Shown here piece after piece: positions 8,442 through 16,236 of a DNA stretch of 64,000 nucleotides. Under the pieces are notes generated by a model. That model saw only the letters and a list, made by a program, of their open reading frames with translations. It did no database searches and was not told the DNA's origin. The DNA is taken from positions 62,001 to 126,000 of the forward strand of contig SLUK01000008.1 in assembly GCA_004340125.1 (NCBI GenBank), in the 5' to 3' direction. The position numbers and the translations under genes are program-made. The DNA is from Harryflintia acetispora (lineage in GTDB: Bacteria; Bacillota; Clostridia; Oscillospirales; Ruminococcaceae). The stretch's first letter is position 1. Every line of letters starts with the position of its first letter.

Positions 8442-9158
8442 TTACTGTGCTGTAAAATAGATGACGGTAAAGTCAAATTGCGAGGTTGCCGTCAGATTCG
8501 CATATGTCAATGTGTGAATCCCACTCGTACCGGAATTATCCACCACGCATTCTATTTTCGTCCCAAACGCTATTCTCGGCCGAACCTGGCCGGTCACATT
8601 CGTAAAGTTTTTCGTATAGCCGCTCGTTCCTATAAAGCGGGCATTTCCGCCGTAAGCGGGAAAGGGCAGGCCGACCAAATCGACCCGGTCCGCCGCCGGC
8701 GCTCCCGTCACCGCAGAAGACAGCACCAACGCCACATGCGCTACCACCATGTTCCCGGTCTTACAATAGGTCCCGGTGCTGGTAGAATAAGTCGCCGTCC
8801 CCTTTTCCAGCTTCACTTGGAAGGTCCCTATTTGGCTTTTATTCAGCTTCTCTCCACTAAGTTTTACAAGCGCCCCCTCAACGGAGGTTTTCACTGGGAA
8901 CACAGGAGAACTTACCATAATATCATTGGCTGTGAGCGTTTCCCGTGCCACAAACTTTCCGTCGGCCTCACTTTTGGTGTATCTCTCATCCAAGAGCTGT
9001 TCCACTTCCATAAATCTTCTGTCAGTCTCTTCTTTGGAGCATCTCTCCTCCAAGAGCTGTTCCACCAACACATTGTCCGCGTTGAAATCTTCCATCGTCG
9101 GCTTGTCGGCTAAAATCCACTGGTTGAATCCAAGACCCGTTTTGTTCGTACTCGACAT
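8442..9158 (-). CDS. Phage-tail-fibre-like protein, orphan
   Basis: The 238-residue protein begins TNKTGLGFNQWILADKPTM followed by EDFNADN, an opening typical of minor tail or baseplate proteins in Firmicute prophages. Two near-identical heptad stretches follow (EQLLEERCSKEETDRRF and EQLLDERYTKSEADGKF), then a beta-rich Ser/Thr/Gly C-terminal half without a domain I can name. The start at 9158 is set by GGAGG 8 nt upstream; a GTG at 9194 has no ribosome site. No capsid, terminase or other phage genes are nearby. It lies 95 nt downstream of the secreted GLUG protein on the same strand, so it may share the invertible promoter E1. No signal peptide is seen. Function is unknown. Confidence 0.6.
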   Translation of the reverse strand: MSSTNKTGLGFNQWILADKPTMEDFNADNVLVEQLLEERCSKEETDRRFMEVEQLLDERYTKSEADGKFVARETLTANDIMVSSPVFPVKTSVEGALVKLSGEKLNKSQIGTFQVKLEKGTATYSTSTGTYCKTGNMVVAHVALVLSSAVTGAPAADRVDLVGLPFPAYGGNARFIGTSGYTKNFTNVTGQVRPRIAFGTKIECVVDNSGTSGIHTLTYANLTATSQFDFTVIYFTAQ

Positions 9159-9253
9159 CGTTTTTTCCTCCGTATCGTTTGTTTTTGCTTTCACCTACGG
9201 GAGGAAACGGGCGAGGATTAACCGTCCGCGTTTTATTATCTACACAGAACTTT

Positions 9254-10561
9254 CTATCCCACCGTCTCTTCTTGGTCAAACACCCGCAGAACCGGGCGGC
9301 CCTTCGTGCCATCCCAGCGCCAAATACGCTCAAAATCAAAACCCGCATAGTCCGCCTGGGTGCCCATCTGCTGCGCGCTCAGCGGCGGACAGCCGGTATT
9401 GACCCCCACGTTGCCGTAGACGTCGGTCCCCACACCGTGGGCGGCGCCCGAGGCGCTGCTCCAATAGTTTGCAGCGAACTTCGAGGCTCCCGAGGAGATG
9501 AGATAGCCCAGAATCCCACCTTGGGCGAAGCAGGTCGCGCTGCCCGGGCGCAGGATACCGTCAAAATAATTTCCGGTTAAAGCCGCATCGTTGCCGCTGC
9601 GGTAGCCCAGGATCCCGCCCAGATGGATGTGCTGGACATCTCCGACGGTGAGGGTCGCGCTGCTGTAGCAGTTCTGCAAGGTCAGCTCGCCCCCCTCGCT
9701 GTTGCCAAGGATTCCTCCCATCCGCACAGTGTTCCCCTGCGTATCAAGTATACGGATGTCCGCTTCACTAAAGCATTGTCTGATTTGGTTATCGCCTCTG
9801 CTCGATTGAGCTACGATTCCGCCGCCGATTAAACCCTGCTCCAGATTGAAGCTGCAGGATGCGTCGACCCCGAGGTTTTGGATCGTTGCCCCGCCGAGCT
9901 GGCCGAACACCCCGCAATATGTTGCGGACCCGGTCATGGTGAGGTTTTTGATCCGCCGTCCCCCGCCGTCGTAAACGCCGCGAAACGGCTGGTCAGACCC
10001 GACCGCAATCCAGTTGTCATAGACGGAGCAGTCGAGATCAGAAACCTGCAAAAAATACTGACCGCTCTCCAGATGGCTGCCGTCGTTTATGTGCTGCAGC
10101 TGCTGCGGGGAAGCGACCAGGAAGGGGGAAGCCGCCGTACCCTCTCCGGCATAGAAGGCGCCTTTTGTCCCCGCCGCGCAGCCGCAGGTGGGCGGGAGCT
10201 CGAAGGTATGCTCCACCGAGCGCGCCCGGTCCAGGCCGCCGCGCCCGGACTGGACCTGCGCCGTCACCGCCAGGGTCCAGGCGCCCGGCTCTGCAAAATC
10301 ATAGCGCAGCGGCAGGTGGACACTGACCTCCCCGTCCTCCATGATCCGTACCCGCGCCTGCACCTCGGGTACGCCCGTGGCGGTGCCGCCCCCGTAAAGG
10401 GCGAAGATGTAATCCTGCGCCCTCGGTGAGCGGGCAAAGGGAATGTCCACCCCGTATTCGCTCGTAGAGCCGCCCTCGACCTGCACGCTCACCTGCCCGG
10501 CGGCGGCCGCCGGGAGTGCCAGCAGCACCAGAAACCATATGCAGAGAAGCCCCTTTTTTAT
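9254..10561 (-). CDS. Secreted GLUG-repeat surface protein with apparent ATA start
   Basis: The protein (about 435 residues) starts with a signal peptide (charged IKKG, hydrophobic core, AAAA cleavage zone). An N-terminal beta domain follows (EYGVDIPFARS, VHLPLRYDF, PTCGC), then GLUG-type repeats (GGATIQNLGV, GGILGNS, GGILGYR, GGILGYL) expected to form a beta-helix. It is a paralogue of the protein at 52206-53432. Aligning upstream regions puts an ATA (10559-10561) where the paralogue has ATG, behind a good AGGAAGGGG site. No ATG or GTG gives the full signal peptide; the first GTG (10526-10528) falls inside the hydrophobic core. Either ATA is used, or the start codon is mutated and the gene is silent. 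It lies directly behind the E1 cassette. Likely a cell-surface or exported protein; ligand unknown. Confidence 0.8.
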   Translation of the reverse strand: MKKGLLCIWFLVLLALPAAAAGQVSVQVEGGSTSEYGVDIPFARSPRAQDYIFALYGGGTATGVPEVQARVRIMEDGEVSVHLPLRYDFAEPGAWTLAVTAQVQSGRGGLDRARSVEHTFELPPTCGCAAGTKGAFYAGEGTAASPFLVASPQQLQHINDGSHLESGQYFLQVSDLDCSVYDNWIAVGSDQPFRGVYDGGGRRIKNLTMTGSATYCGVFGQLGGATIQNLGVDASCSFNLEQGLIGGGIVAQSSRGDNQIRQCFSEADIRILDTQGNTVRMGGILGNSEGGELTLQNCYSSATLTVGDVQHIHLGGILGYRSGNDAALTGNYFDGILRPGSATCFAQGGILGYLISSGASKFAANYWSSASGAAHGVGTDVYGNVGVNTGCPPLSAQQMGTQADYAGFDFERIWRWDGTKGRPVLRVFDQEETVG

Positions 10562-10582
10562 CCTGATCCCCTTCCTACAATT

Positions 10583-10768
10583 GACCGTTAGATAGGTTAT
10601 CTTCCGGTCGCCAGGAGGCAGGGATAGAAGGGAAATCCGCCCGTTTCCCTTGCAAAGCCCGGAAAATCAGGATATAATTGGGGTATATGGAGGCTGCGTC
10701 GGCATGAAGGATGAACACCGTTCCAAAACTGCCCGGCGGCGGCCAACAGGATAACCTATCTAACGGTC
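10583..10768 (+). promoter_or_regulatory. E1: 186-bp invertible promoter cassette, currently facing away from the GLUG gene
   Basis: Two 27-bp sites in inverted orientation bound the cassette: 10583-10609 (arms GACCGTTAG and CTTCCGGTC) and 10742-10768 (arms GCCAACAGG and CTAACGGTC). The 9-bp core ATAGGTTAT / ATAACCTAT is identical in both, and 20 bp (10582-10601 and 10750-10769) form a perfect inverted repeat. Inside, TTGCAA (10650-10655), 17 nt, TATAAT (10673-10678) make a strong promoter on the plus strand, away from the GLUG gene at 10561 and into the terminator at 10781-10827. Inverting the segment would aim it at the GLUG gene. Size and geometry match E2 and E3. Inversion itself is inferred. 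Confidence 0.8.
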
Positions 10769-10780
10769 ATTTAAATACCA

Positions 10781-10827
10781 AGCGGCCCCCGCTCTTGACA
10801 AAAGAGCGGGGGCCGCTATCTGTTTTT
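10781..10827 (+). terminator. Strong terminator facing the E1 promoter
   Basis: AGCGGCCCCCGCTCTT (10781-10796) pairs with AAGAGCGGGGGCCGCT (ending 10817) around a short loop. It is followed by TTTTTT at 10822-10827 on the plus strand. It stops the outward transcript of E1 and may also end the split lipoprotein gene from the other side. Confidence 0.85.
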
Positions 10828-10832
10828 TAAGG

Positions 10833-10993
10833 TTACTGCTCTACCCTGTTCACGGCCATCATCGACCCGTCGCTTTCCAGCTCGATCGTGACGCCGTACT
10901 GCCCGCTCTCCGAAGTCGTGAGCGTGGCATCAATCGTCAGGGAGTCCACCGCATCGGGGGCGAGCGCCTCCGTATAGGTCTTGCCCGTTTCCC
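10833..10993 (-). pseudogene. C-terminal part of a lipoprotein gene split by the mobile element
   Basis: On the minus strand, directly outside the element, an open stretch encodes ETGKTYTEALAPDAVDSL and further residues up to VNRVEQ and a TAA at 10833-10835. It has no start. It is the tail of the lipoprotein whose first part lies at 18431-18707. Joining the two across GTTTCCC-TTT-GGGAAAC keeps one reading frame, giving a protein of about 146 residues. Confidence 0.85.
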
Positions 10994-11006
10994 TTAGTTA
11001 AAGATA
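10987..11006. other. Left attachment junction of the mobile element (attL)
   Basis: Chromosomal GTTTCCC (10987-10993), then TT (10994-10995), then element end AGTTAAAGATA (10996-11006). The right junction is the mirror image (TATCTTTAAC-TTT-GGGAAAC). The shared TT fits a serine-recombinase crossover dinucleotide. Confidence 0.75.
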
Positions 11007-11028
11007 TTGTTGGGTATCTCAAGATGTG

Positions 11029-12651
11029 TCATTCGATTTTGCCGATAAAGCGGTAGAAGATTTCCACTTCCTGTTCCCGGCTTCCGTCCTCACTTTTGAC
11101 CGCTTCATGGACAAGGATTTTTTCAATCAGCGTATTCAGAAGTTCAGCCGTCAATTCTGTGGGATTGACATACTGTTTCATCAGACCTATCCACTTTTCA
11201 GCGTCAACCGCTGTCTGGGCGGCGGTCTCCATCGCTTCGTGAAGCCGTTCAATTTTTACGTCCAATTCTCGCTGTTCGCCCTGATACTTTTCGGACAGCA
11301 TATTGAAATTGTATTCTGTAATGCGTCCGGCAGACCAGTCCTCATACATTTTTGCAAACAGGGTGTCTACTTCTGCTTTGCGCTTTTCCGCCTTTTTCAG
11401 TTCGGCTGTCTGCCGCTTCCTTGCAGTATTGCGTTCCTTGTCGCTGGCGTTAAGTAGCCGTTTCAGAAGTTTGTCCCCATCCTGCTGTGCCAGCACAGAC
11501 CAGTATTGCAGACGGGAAAGGACATAGGCGTAAAGCACATCATAGCGGATATAGTGCATGGAACACTGGTGCAATCCTTGCCCGTACTTGCTACAATGGT
11601 AGTGGGCATAGGGATTTTTGTTCTGGCTGTTCATACCATAGGCCAGCGACCAGCCGCAGTCCGCACATTTTACCAGCCCGGAAAATATCTGTGTTGTGCC
11701 GTTCTTCTGCCGTCTGCGCCTGTTGCAAATCTGCTCCTGTACTTGACGGAACACATCTTCGGAAATAATCGCTTCGTGGGTGTTCTCCACACGATACCAT
11801 TCCTCTTTTGGCTTGCGTACTTTCTTCTTGTTTTTGAATGAAATGTTGGTCTGCTTATTGTGGACGCTGTGTCCGATATAGGTTTCCTCTTTCAGAATAC
11901 TTTTCACCTGCGCTATCGTCCACGCATAGGCTTTTTCCTCCGGCGCTCCGGCATAGATATTTGCGAAAGTGCCGTATCTCTGGAAATTCAGCCAGCCGGG
12001 AGTAGGTACTTTTTCTTCGACCAAAATCCGTGTAATGCTGGCGGCTCCCCGGCCATGAACGGCAAGGTCAAAAATCTTTTCGATAATCCACCTTGTTTCC
12101 GGGTCAATCAGAAGATGGCCTTTCTTATCTGGGTCTTTGACATAGCCAAGCGGAGCATAGGCTCCATAGTGTGCGCCATTTGCGAACCGTGTCCGCATGG
12201 CCGCCTTTACCTTTTTGCTGGTCTGGCGGGCGTGCATTTCATTCAGAATGTTGAGGAATGGGGCAAGCTCATTCTCTCCGTTGATGGTGTCCACATTGTC
12301 ATTGACAGCGATATAGCGGACGCCTTTGCTGGGAAAGTAGATTTCCGTGTACTGGCCGGTCAGAATGTAGTTTCTGCCTAAGCGGGATAAATCCTTCGTA
12401 ACAACGCAGTTGATTTTCCCGTCCTCAATGTCATCAATCATTCTCTGAAAATCCGGCCTGTCAAAGTTCGTTCCAGACCATCCATCGTCGATATATTCAT
12501 CTATGACATTCAGGCCATGCTCGGCGGCATATTGCCGGAGCATCATGCGTTGTGTCTGAATACTCCCGCTTTCTCCTTGCAGTTCATCGTCCCGGCTCAA
12601 TCTCATATAAAGCGCCGTGTTGTAAATCGTAGTATTGTAAGGTTGTTTCAC
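11029..12651 (-). CDS. Large serine recombinase (TnpX-like integrase/excisionase)
   Basis: It catalyses site-specific integration and excision of the element through a Ser-DNA intermediate. The 540-residue protein has the resolvase domain with catalytic Ser19 (LYMRLSRDDE), VTKDLSRLGRNYI, a recombinase domain (about 170-300), a zinc ribbon (CADCGW ... HCSKYG) and a C-terminal coiled coil rich in Lys/Glu. The start is GTG at 12651 because GGAGG sits 9 nt upstream; the ATG at 12684 lies before that site. It ends about 30 bp from the left element end, as is usual for this family. Confidence 0.93.
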   Translation of the reverse strand: MKQPYNTTIYNTALYMRLSRDDELQGESGSIQTQRMMLRQYAAEHGLNVIDEYIDDGWSGTNFDRPDFQRMIDDIEDGKINCVVTKDLSRLGRNYILTGQYTEIYFPSKGVRYIAVNDNVDTINGENELAPFLNILNEMHARQTSKKVKAAMRTRFANGAHYGAYAPLGYVKDPDKKGHLLIDPETRWIIEKIFDLAVHGRGAASITRILVEEKVPTPGWLNFQRYGTFANIYAGAPEEKAYAWTIAQVKSILKEETYIGHSVHNKQTNISFKNKKKVRKPKEEWYRVENTHEAIISEDVFRQVQEQICNRRRRQKNGTTQIFSGLVKCADCGWSLAYGMNSQNKNPYAHYHCSKYGQGLHQCSMHYIRYDVLYAYVLSRLQYWSVLAQQDGDKLLKRLLNASDKERNTARKRQTAELKKAEKRKAEVDTLFAKMYEDWSAGRITEYNFNMLSEKYQGEQRELDVKIERLHEAMETAAQTAVDAEKWIGLMKQYVNPTELTAELLNTLIEKILVHEAVKSEDGSREQEVEIFYRFIGKIE

Positions 12652-12750
12652 CGTAAAAATCCTCCTTCTAAAGAAACAACCCACGCTTACAATACTTTTG
12701 CTCTATGGCAATTATATCATAAGCGTGGGCGTGTTATCAATGATGGGCTA

Positions 12751-12945
12751 TCAGGTTGAAGCGGCTTTTTCTGCGGTATGCCGCACCACATCTACAATCA
12801 GATCACCGAGGGGCTTCCCGCCTGCGGCGAAGTGTTCGGAGATTTTTATACGGTTGTTCCCACATACAAAATACTGCGTGCCGTTCTCTGCTTGTATAAC
12901 CTGCCCTGTTCGGGGTGTAAAAATATCGCTTTCACTTTTTGCCAT
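12751..12945 (-). CDS. Small transposon-encoded protein, TnpW-like
   Basis: A 64-residue protein starting MAKSESDIFTPRTGQVIQ, with ATG at 12945 set by GGAGG 7 nt upstream. Small proteins in this position, next to the large serine recombinase, are common in Tn4451-like elements (TnpW and relatives), but the sequence match is only suggestive (NRIKISEHFAAGGKPLGDL). A role as accessory factor is a guess from position. Confidence 0.6.
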   Translation of the reverse strand: MAKSESDIFTPRTGQVIQAENGTQYFVCGNNRIKISEHFAAGGKPLGDLIVDVVRHTAEKAAST

Positions 12946-13017
12946 CCAGTGTCCTCCATATTCAGTTTTCAAGGTACAATGCCGCACAGAGGCGGCGAAA
13001 ATTTCTGCTTATATCTA

Positions 13018-13962
13018 TCACCTTTCCTTTACCGTGTGCCGCTGCTGACGTTTCAGTTCCGCCAGTATATCCGGCGGGATACGGTCAACCAGCCGCTGTA
13101 AATTGTCCAGTTCGCTTTTCAGCTTTGCCCGTTCCATCGTATCTTTCATCTTTCCTTTTTCGCTGGCCTTTGCCCTTGCTTCCAACTTCTCATTCTCCGC
13201 CAGCAGGTCATTGATTGTGACCTTGTACTTTTTCAACTGCCCGGAGAAATTCTCCATCTGCGGGAACCACTTTTTCAGCATGGAGAGGGCTTCCTCTTTT
13301 TTCTTTCCGGCGTTCAGCGGGTTAATGCCGTCCAGTGTGGCTTCAATGGCTCTTGCCTGCCGGGAGAGGGAAACCGCCTGTTTGAAAAGCCGGGTGGGGA
13401 TATGCTTCCGGCCTGTCCTGCTGGCGCTCTCCCCACGCTCCAAGTCAGGATATTTCTCCACCATATAGGCGTGAAAATCGTCCTGCCACTTCGTCAGGTT
13501 TGCCCGGTTGCCGATAATCTCCTTTGCACACAGGCGGTTGTCCTTTGTCAGCGGAACAAAGGTCAAATGCAGGTGGGGCGTTTTCTCGTCCATGTGTACC
13601 ACCGCCGACACGATATTTTCCCGTCCTACCCGGCCAATGAGGAAGTCCGCCGCCCTCTGGAAAAACGCCTGTATCTCCTTTGGGGATTTCCCCTTGAAAA
13701 ACTCCGGGCTGGCAGTTACCAGCGTATCGACAAACCGTGTGCTGTCCTTGCGGGTTCGGCACCCGGCCTGTTCAATGCGGTTTTGAATGAAATGATAGTA
13801 CCTGCCCTCTGGCTTGACGATATGAAAGTTGTACTTGCTCCGGCTTGTGTCAATGTCGGGGTTGCTGGCGTATTGTTCTTTCTGTCTTTCGTGATGGGCT
13901 TCCAGCGGCCTTGCCGGGTTGCCCTTGTGCTTCTCAAACCGCAAAATTGCGTGTTGTGCCAT
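13018..13962 (-). CDS. MobV-family relaxase (Pre/Mob, TnpZ-like)
   Basis: Relaxases nick the origin of transfer and pilot single-stranded DNA into a recipient. The 314-residue protein has the three-His metal motif of the Pre/Mob family, VHMDEKTPHLHLTFVP (His123, His130, His132), an N-terminal part with SKYNFHIV and a charged C-terminal coiled coil (about 230-310). Lacking conjugation machinery of its own, the element would be mobilized by a co-resident conjugative element. The start has AGGAG a few nt upstream. Confidence 0.9.
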   Translation of the reverse strand: MAQHAILRFEKHKGNPARPLEAHHERQKEQYASNPDIDTSRSKYNFHIVKPEGRYYHFIQNRIEQAGCRTRKDSTRFVDTLVTASPEFFKGKSPKEIQAFFQRAADFLIGRVGRENIVSAVVHMDEKTPHLHLTFVPLTKDNRLCAKEIIGNRANLTKWQDDFHAYMVEKYPDLERGESASRTGRKHIPTRLFKQAVSLSRQARAIEATLDGINPLNAGKKKEEALSMLKKWFPQMENFSGQLKKYKVTINDLLAENEKLEARAKASEKGKMKDTMERAKLKSELDNLQRLVDRIPPDILAELKRQQRHTVKER

Positions 13963-14145
13963 TCTGCTCCTTTCCCCATTCCTTTCCTATCCGGGGTTTT
14001 CCACAGGGAAAATCCCGCAGAAATTAGCTCGGATAGGATTGGAATGGATAGAATATAAATAAATCTTTTTAATCTTTGTATTTCTATATACCGTCCGGTT
14101 TTCGTACTTCCGGGGAGTGATTTCCTCACTTCATAAGTACGGTTT

Positions 14146-14541
14146 TCAGCCCTCCGGCGTACCAGAACCGGATTTCTTGAAGTCGGTGTTTGGAACCGCT
14201 TCATAGGATTTTGGGAAAATGCGGTTGGGTTTTCCACAGCCCTGCTTCTGGATCTCCACCAGCCCGGCGTATTGCAGTTCCCGCAGGGTGTTTACCGCTT
14301 TCTGCCGCCCACAGTGGAGCAGGTCAACCACCTCGCAGATGGGATAGTACAGATAAATCCGTCCGCAATCATCCGCCCACCCATTCTTGCGGGATAACTC
14401 TGTCCGGCGCAGGATAAAGGCGTACAGAACCTTTGCCTCGTTGGACAAGGGCTTGAATGTGGGGGCTTCAAAGAGGAAATTCGGGAGCCGGGTGAAGCTG
14501 AACGCCTTTTCCGGCTGATGGATATAGATGGTATTTGTCAT
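14146..14541 (-). CDS. RepA-N-type replication initiator-like protein, short or frameshifted
   Basis: The 131 residues match the winged-helix N-terminal domain of RepA_N initiators (FSFTRLPNFLFEAPTF, LSNEAKVLYAFILRRTELS, DLLHCGRQKAVNTL). Family members usually continue with a longer tail. Here the frame stops at 14146, while the next frame carries on with ENRTYEVRKSLPGSTKT, a phrase resembling the normal continuation. This suggests an indel near 14150 or a programmed frameshift. It may allow copying of the excised circle. No clear ribosome site is seen. Confidence 0.65.
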   Translation of the reverse strand: MTNTIYIHQPEKAFSFTRLPNFLFEAPTFKPLSNEAKVLYAFILRRTELSRKNGWADDCGRIYLYYPICEVVDLLHCGRQKAVNTLRELQYAGLVEIQKQGCGKPNRIFPKSYEAVPNTDFKKSGSGTPEG

Positions 14542-14652
14542 AGTGCGTTTTGTGGACGGTTAGAAGCCCGTTTTCCGGGGCGGGCGATACTTTATACCAC
14601 CAGCCCCGGTTTGGGGCTTGCGAAGCCTGATAAATCAAGGCTTTTTTCGCTC

Positions 14653-15066
14653 CTAACTGTCCACAGCAGACCTCCTTTTCCGTTCACTTTCTGTTTTCTG
14701 CCGCCTGTGAACTCTGGCGGCACAGCCGGGGCAGTATTTTGCCCGGTTGGATTTGGGGACGAACACACCGCCGCAGACCTCACAGCGTTTCAAGTCCTTA
14801 TCCCGGAAAATCTCCGCTTCCAGCGTCCCGTCCAGCGGCAAGACCGCCCAGCGGAACCACTTACAGCAGACCGAGAAAGAAATCGTCTGCGGACAGGTGC
14901 AGGTGTCCCCATCGTCAAGGACAATGCAGTTGCCGTCCTCACAGCAACAGCACTCCCGGCGTATCAGGCTGGCCGCCTGTTTTCTCTGCGCCGGGGTCAT
15001 GCGGTAAAGGGAACCGTCCGGCCTGCGTTCCAGCGGCGGCAAGTCTTTATAGGGGTTATCTCTCAT
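14653..15066 (-). CDS. Cysteine-rich VLP-domain-like protein
   Basis: The 137-residue protein has clustered cysteines (RRECCCCEDGNC, DTCTCPQT, VCCKWFRWAVLPLD) and a zinc-finger-like pair (CEVCGGVF ... YCPGCAARVH). This matches the Cys_rich_VLP family found on Firmicute integrative elements. ATG at 15066 is preferred because GGAGG lies 6 nt upstream; the open frame extends 32 codons further without a ribosome site. Role unknown, possibly DNA binding. Confidence 0.75.
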   Translation of the reverse strand: MRDNPYKDLPPLERRPDGSLYRMTPAQRKQAASLIRRECCCCEDGNCIVLDDGDTCTCPQTISFSVCCKWFRWAVLPLDGTLEAEIFRDKDLKRCEVCGGVFVPKSNRAKYCPGCAARVHRRQKTESERKRRSAVDS

Positions 15067-15161
15067 GCGTTCCCTCCATTTTGCTTTCCGTTGCCGTTCT
15101 CCCCGAAAAGGTTTCCTGCCCCATTCCTGCGGCGTGTTCCGGCGTTGGCACGCTCCTCGCA

Positions 15162-15186
15162 ACTTCGGGACATTTTGTCCCGAAGT
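15162..15186. other. Perfect 11-bp stem hairpin inside the element
   Basis: ACTTCGGGACA (15162-15172), loop TTT, TGTCCCGAAGT (15176-15186). A weaker relative (CAACTTCGGGACA / TGTCCACAAGTTG) lies at 18041-18069. The pair may mark transfer-origin or replication structures; this is only inferred from shape and recurrence. Confidence 0.4.
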
Positions 15187-15289
15187 CCGACTCCTTGCGG
15201 TGCTTCCCCAGCCGGGGTATTCCTTTTCGGACGGTCATTCTGTTTTCAAGGTGCCGTCCATCGATGAACTACCCTAAGTCTACACGAAA

Positions 15290-15377
15290 AAAATGCAATT
15301 CCCGGAATATTGCGAGAATTGCATTTTGATGAAGTTTACACTTTGGAAATTGCATTTTTGCAATCATTCTGTATAAT
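15290..15377 (+). promoter_or_regulatory. Promoter and operator-like repeats of the XRE regulator
   Basis: AAAATGCAATTC (15290-15301) and GAATTGCATTTT (15316-15327) form a perfect 12-bp inverted repeat. A further ATTGCA-TTTT-TGCAAT dyad overlaps the -35. The promoter is TTGCAT (15350-15355), 16 nt, TATAAT (15372-15377). Placement suggests autoregulation by the downstream HTH protein. Confidence 0.65.
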
Positions 15378-15404
15378 GGAAGTATGCGGAGGAGGTGCGT
15401 ATCT

Positions 15405-16208
15405 ATGGCTTTACCCGGAACGCCCGGACAGCGGATTTCCGATTTATGCAACGGGAACCACATCACACAAAAGGAACTTGCGGAGAAGATAGGCGTTTCC
15501 GCTTCCCAGTTGAGCCGCATTGTCAGCGGCGAAACAAGAACGGTCAGCAGTGATATTCTCATAGGTGTGGCAAAGGAATTTAAGGTATCGACAGACTACA
15601 TACTGGGCTTGTCTACCGTGAGCGTTCGTAAAAGCTACGATATTTCTGAATTAGGCTTGTCCGAGGGAGCCGTGAGGGGGCTTGTGACGGGTGCTGTTGA
15701 TGTGCAAATCCTCAACCGCCTGTTGGAACACAGGAATTTTCCTAAGCTGATAGATTTGATACGGATTTATTTTCAGGATACGGCGGCAAAGGGCATAACA
15801 GCAAGAAACCAGCTTATCGAGATGGCAACGGCTTCCCTGTCCGACCTGATGAAAGAACACCCGGAACACCGGGCAGAAGCGAAGCAGGATTTACAGCTTT
15901 TGAACGCCCAAAAGATAGGGGAACATGAAGCGGAGATTGAAAAAATCAAAAATGTGTTCCTGGCTATCCTGCGGGACATTAAGAAAGACATTGACAACGG
16001 GGAACAGCCGGGAGAAGCTGTGACCGCCGCTATGTTCCAAGCCATGCGGGACGCACTGGCGGAACAGAAACAAAAACCACTTTCCATTGACGATGTAACG
16101 GCGATGATAGCTGGACAGATCGGACAGCTTACACCGATGGATAAAGAAACTGTTGAAATGTTCCAGCAGTTTGCGAAGAAGATGATTGAGCAGGCAGGAA
16201 CAAAGTGA
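15405..16208 (+). CDS. XRE-family transcription regulator of the mobile element
   Basis: The 267-residue protein has an N-terminal helix-turn-helix (ITQKELAEKIGVSASQLSRI) and a long helical C-terminal region (about 90-265) without a recognisable domain. The ATG at 15405 follows GGAGGAGG at proper spacing; an upstream in-frame ATG at 15384 lies before the ribosome site. It is the first plus-strand gene of the element, divergent from the rep/mob/recombinase block, and probably acts as its control gene. The operator-like repeats just upstream fit autoregulation. Confidence 0.8.
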   Translation: MALPGTPGQRISDLCNGNHITQKELAEKIGVSASQLSRIVSGETRTVSSDILIGVAKEFKVSTDYILGLSTVSVRKSYDISELGLSEGAVRGLVTGAVDVQILNRLLEHRNFPKLIDLIRIYFQDTAAKGITARNQLIEMATASLSDLMKEHPEHRAEAKQDLQLLNAQKIGEHEAEIEKIKNVFLAILRDIKKDIDNGEQPGEAVTAAMFQAMRDALAEQKQKPLSIDDVTAMIAGQIGQLTPMDKETVEMFQQFAKKMIEQAGTK

Positions 16209-16236
16209 TAAATTTGAATTGTGAGGGAAAATACAG

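Noticed and set aside
8442..9158. A prophage at 8-9 kb
   Set aside because: Only one tail-like gene is present, flanked by his genes and a secreted protein; no other phage functions.
10526..10528. GTG as start of the E1 GLUG gene
   Set aside because: It falls inside the hydrophobic core of the signal peptide and lacks a ribosome site; the alignment with the paralogue points to ATA at 10559-10561.
11029..12651. The element's large serine recombinase as the invertase for the cassettes
   Set aside because: Its own junctions (GTTTCCC-TT, TATCTTTAAC-TT-AGTTAAAG) do not resemble the GACCG...GGTC sites, and E2/E3 are 34-45 kb away from an element that looks recently inserted.
13716..14237. A 173-codon minus-strand frame between relaxase and RepA-like genes
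   Set aside because: Only its first part resembles the missing tail of the RepA-like protein; the rest overlaps the relaxase gene out of frame. Treated as a sign of frameshift instead.
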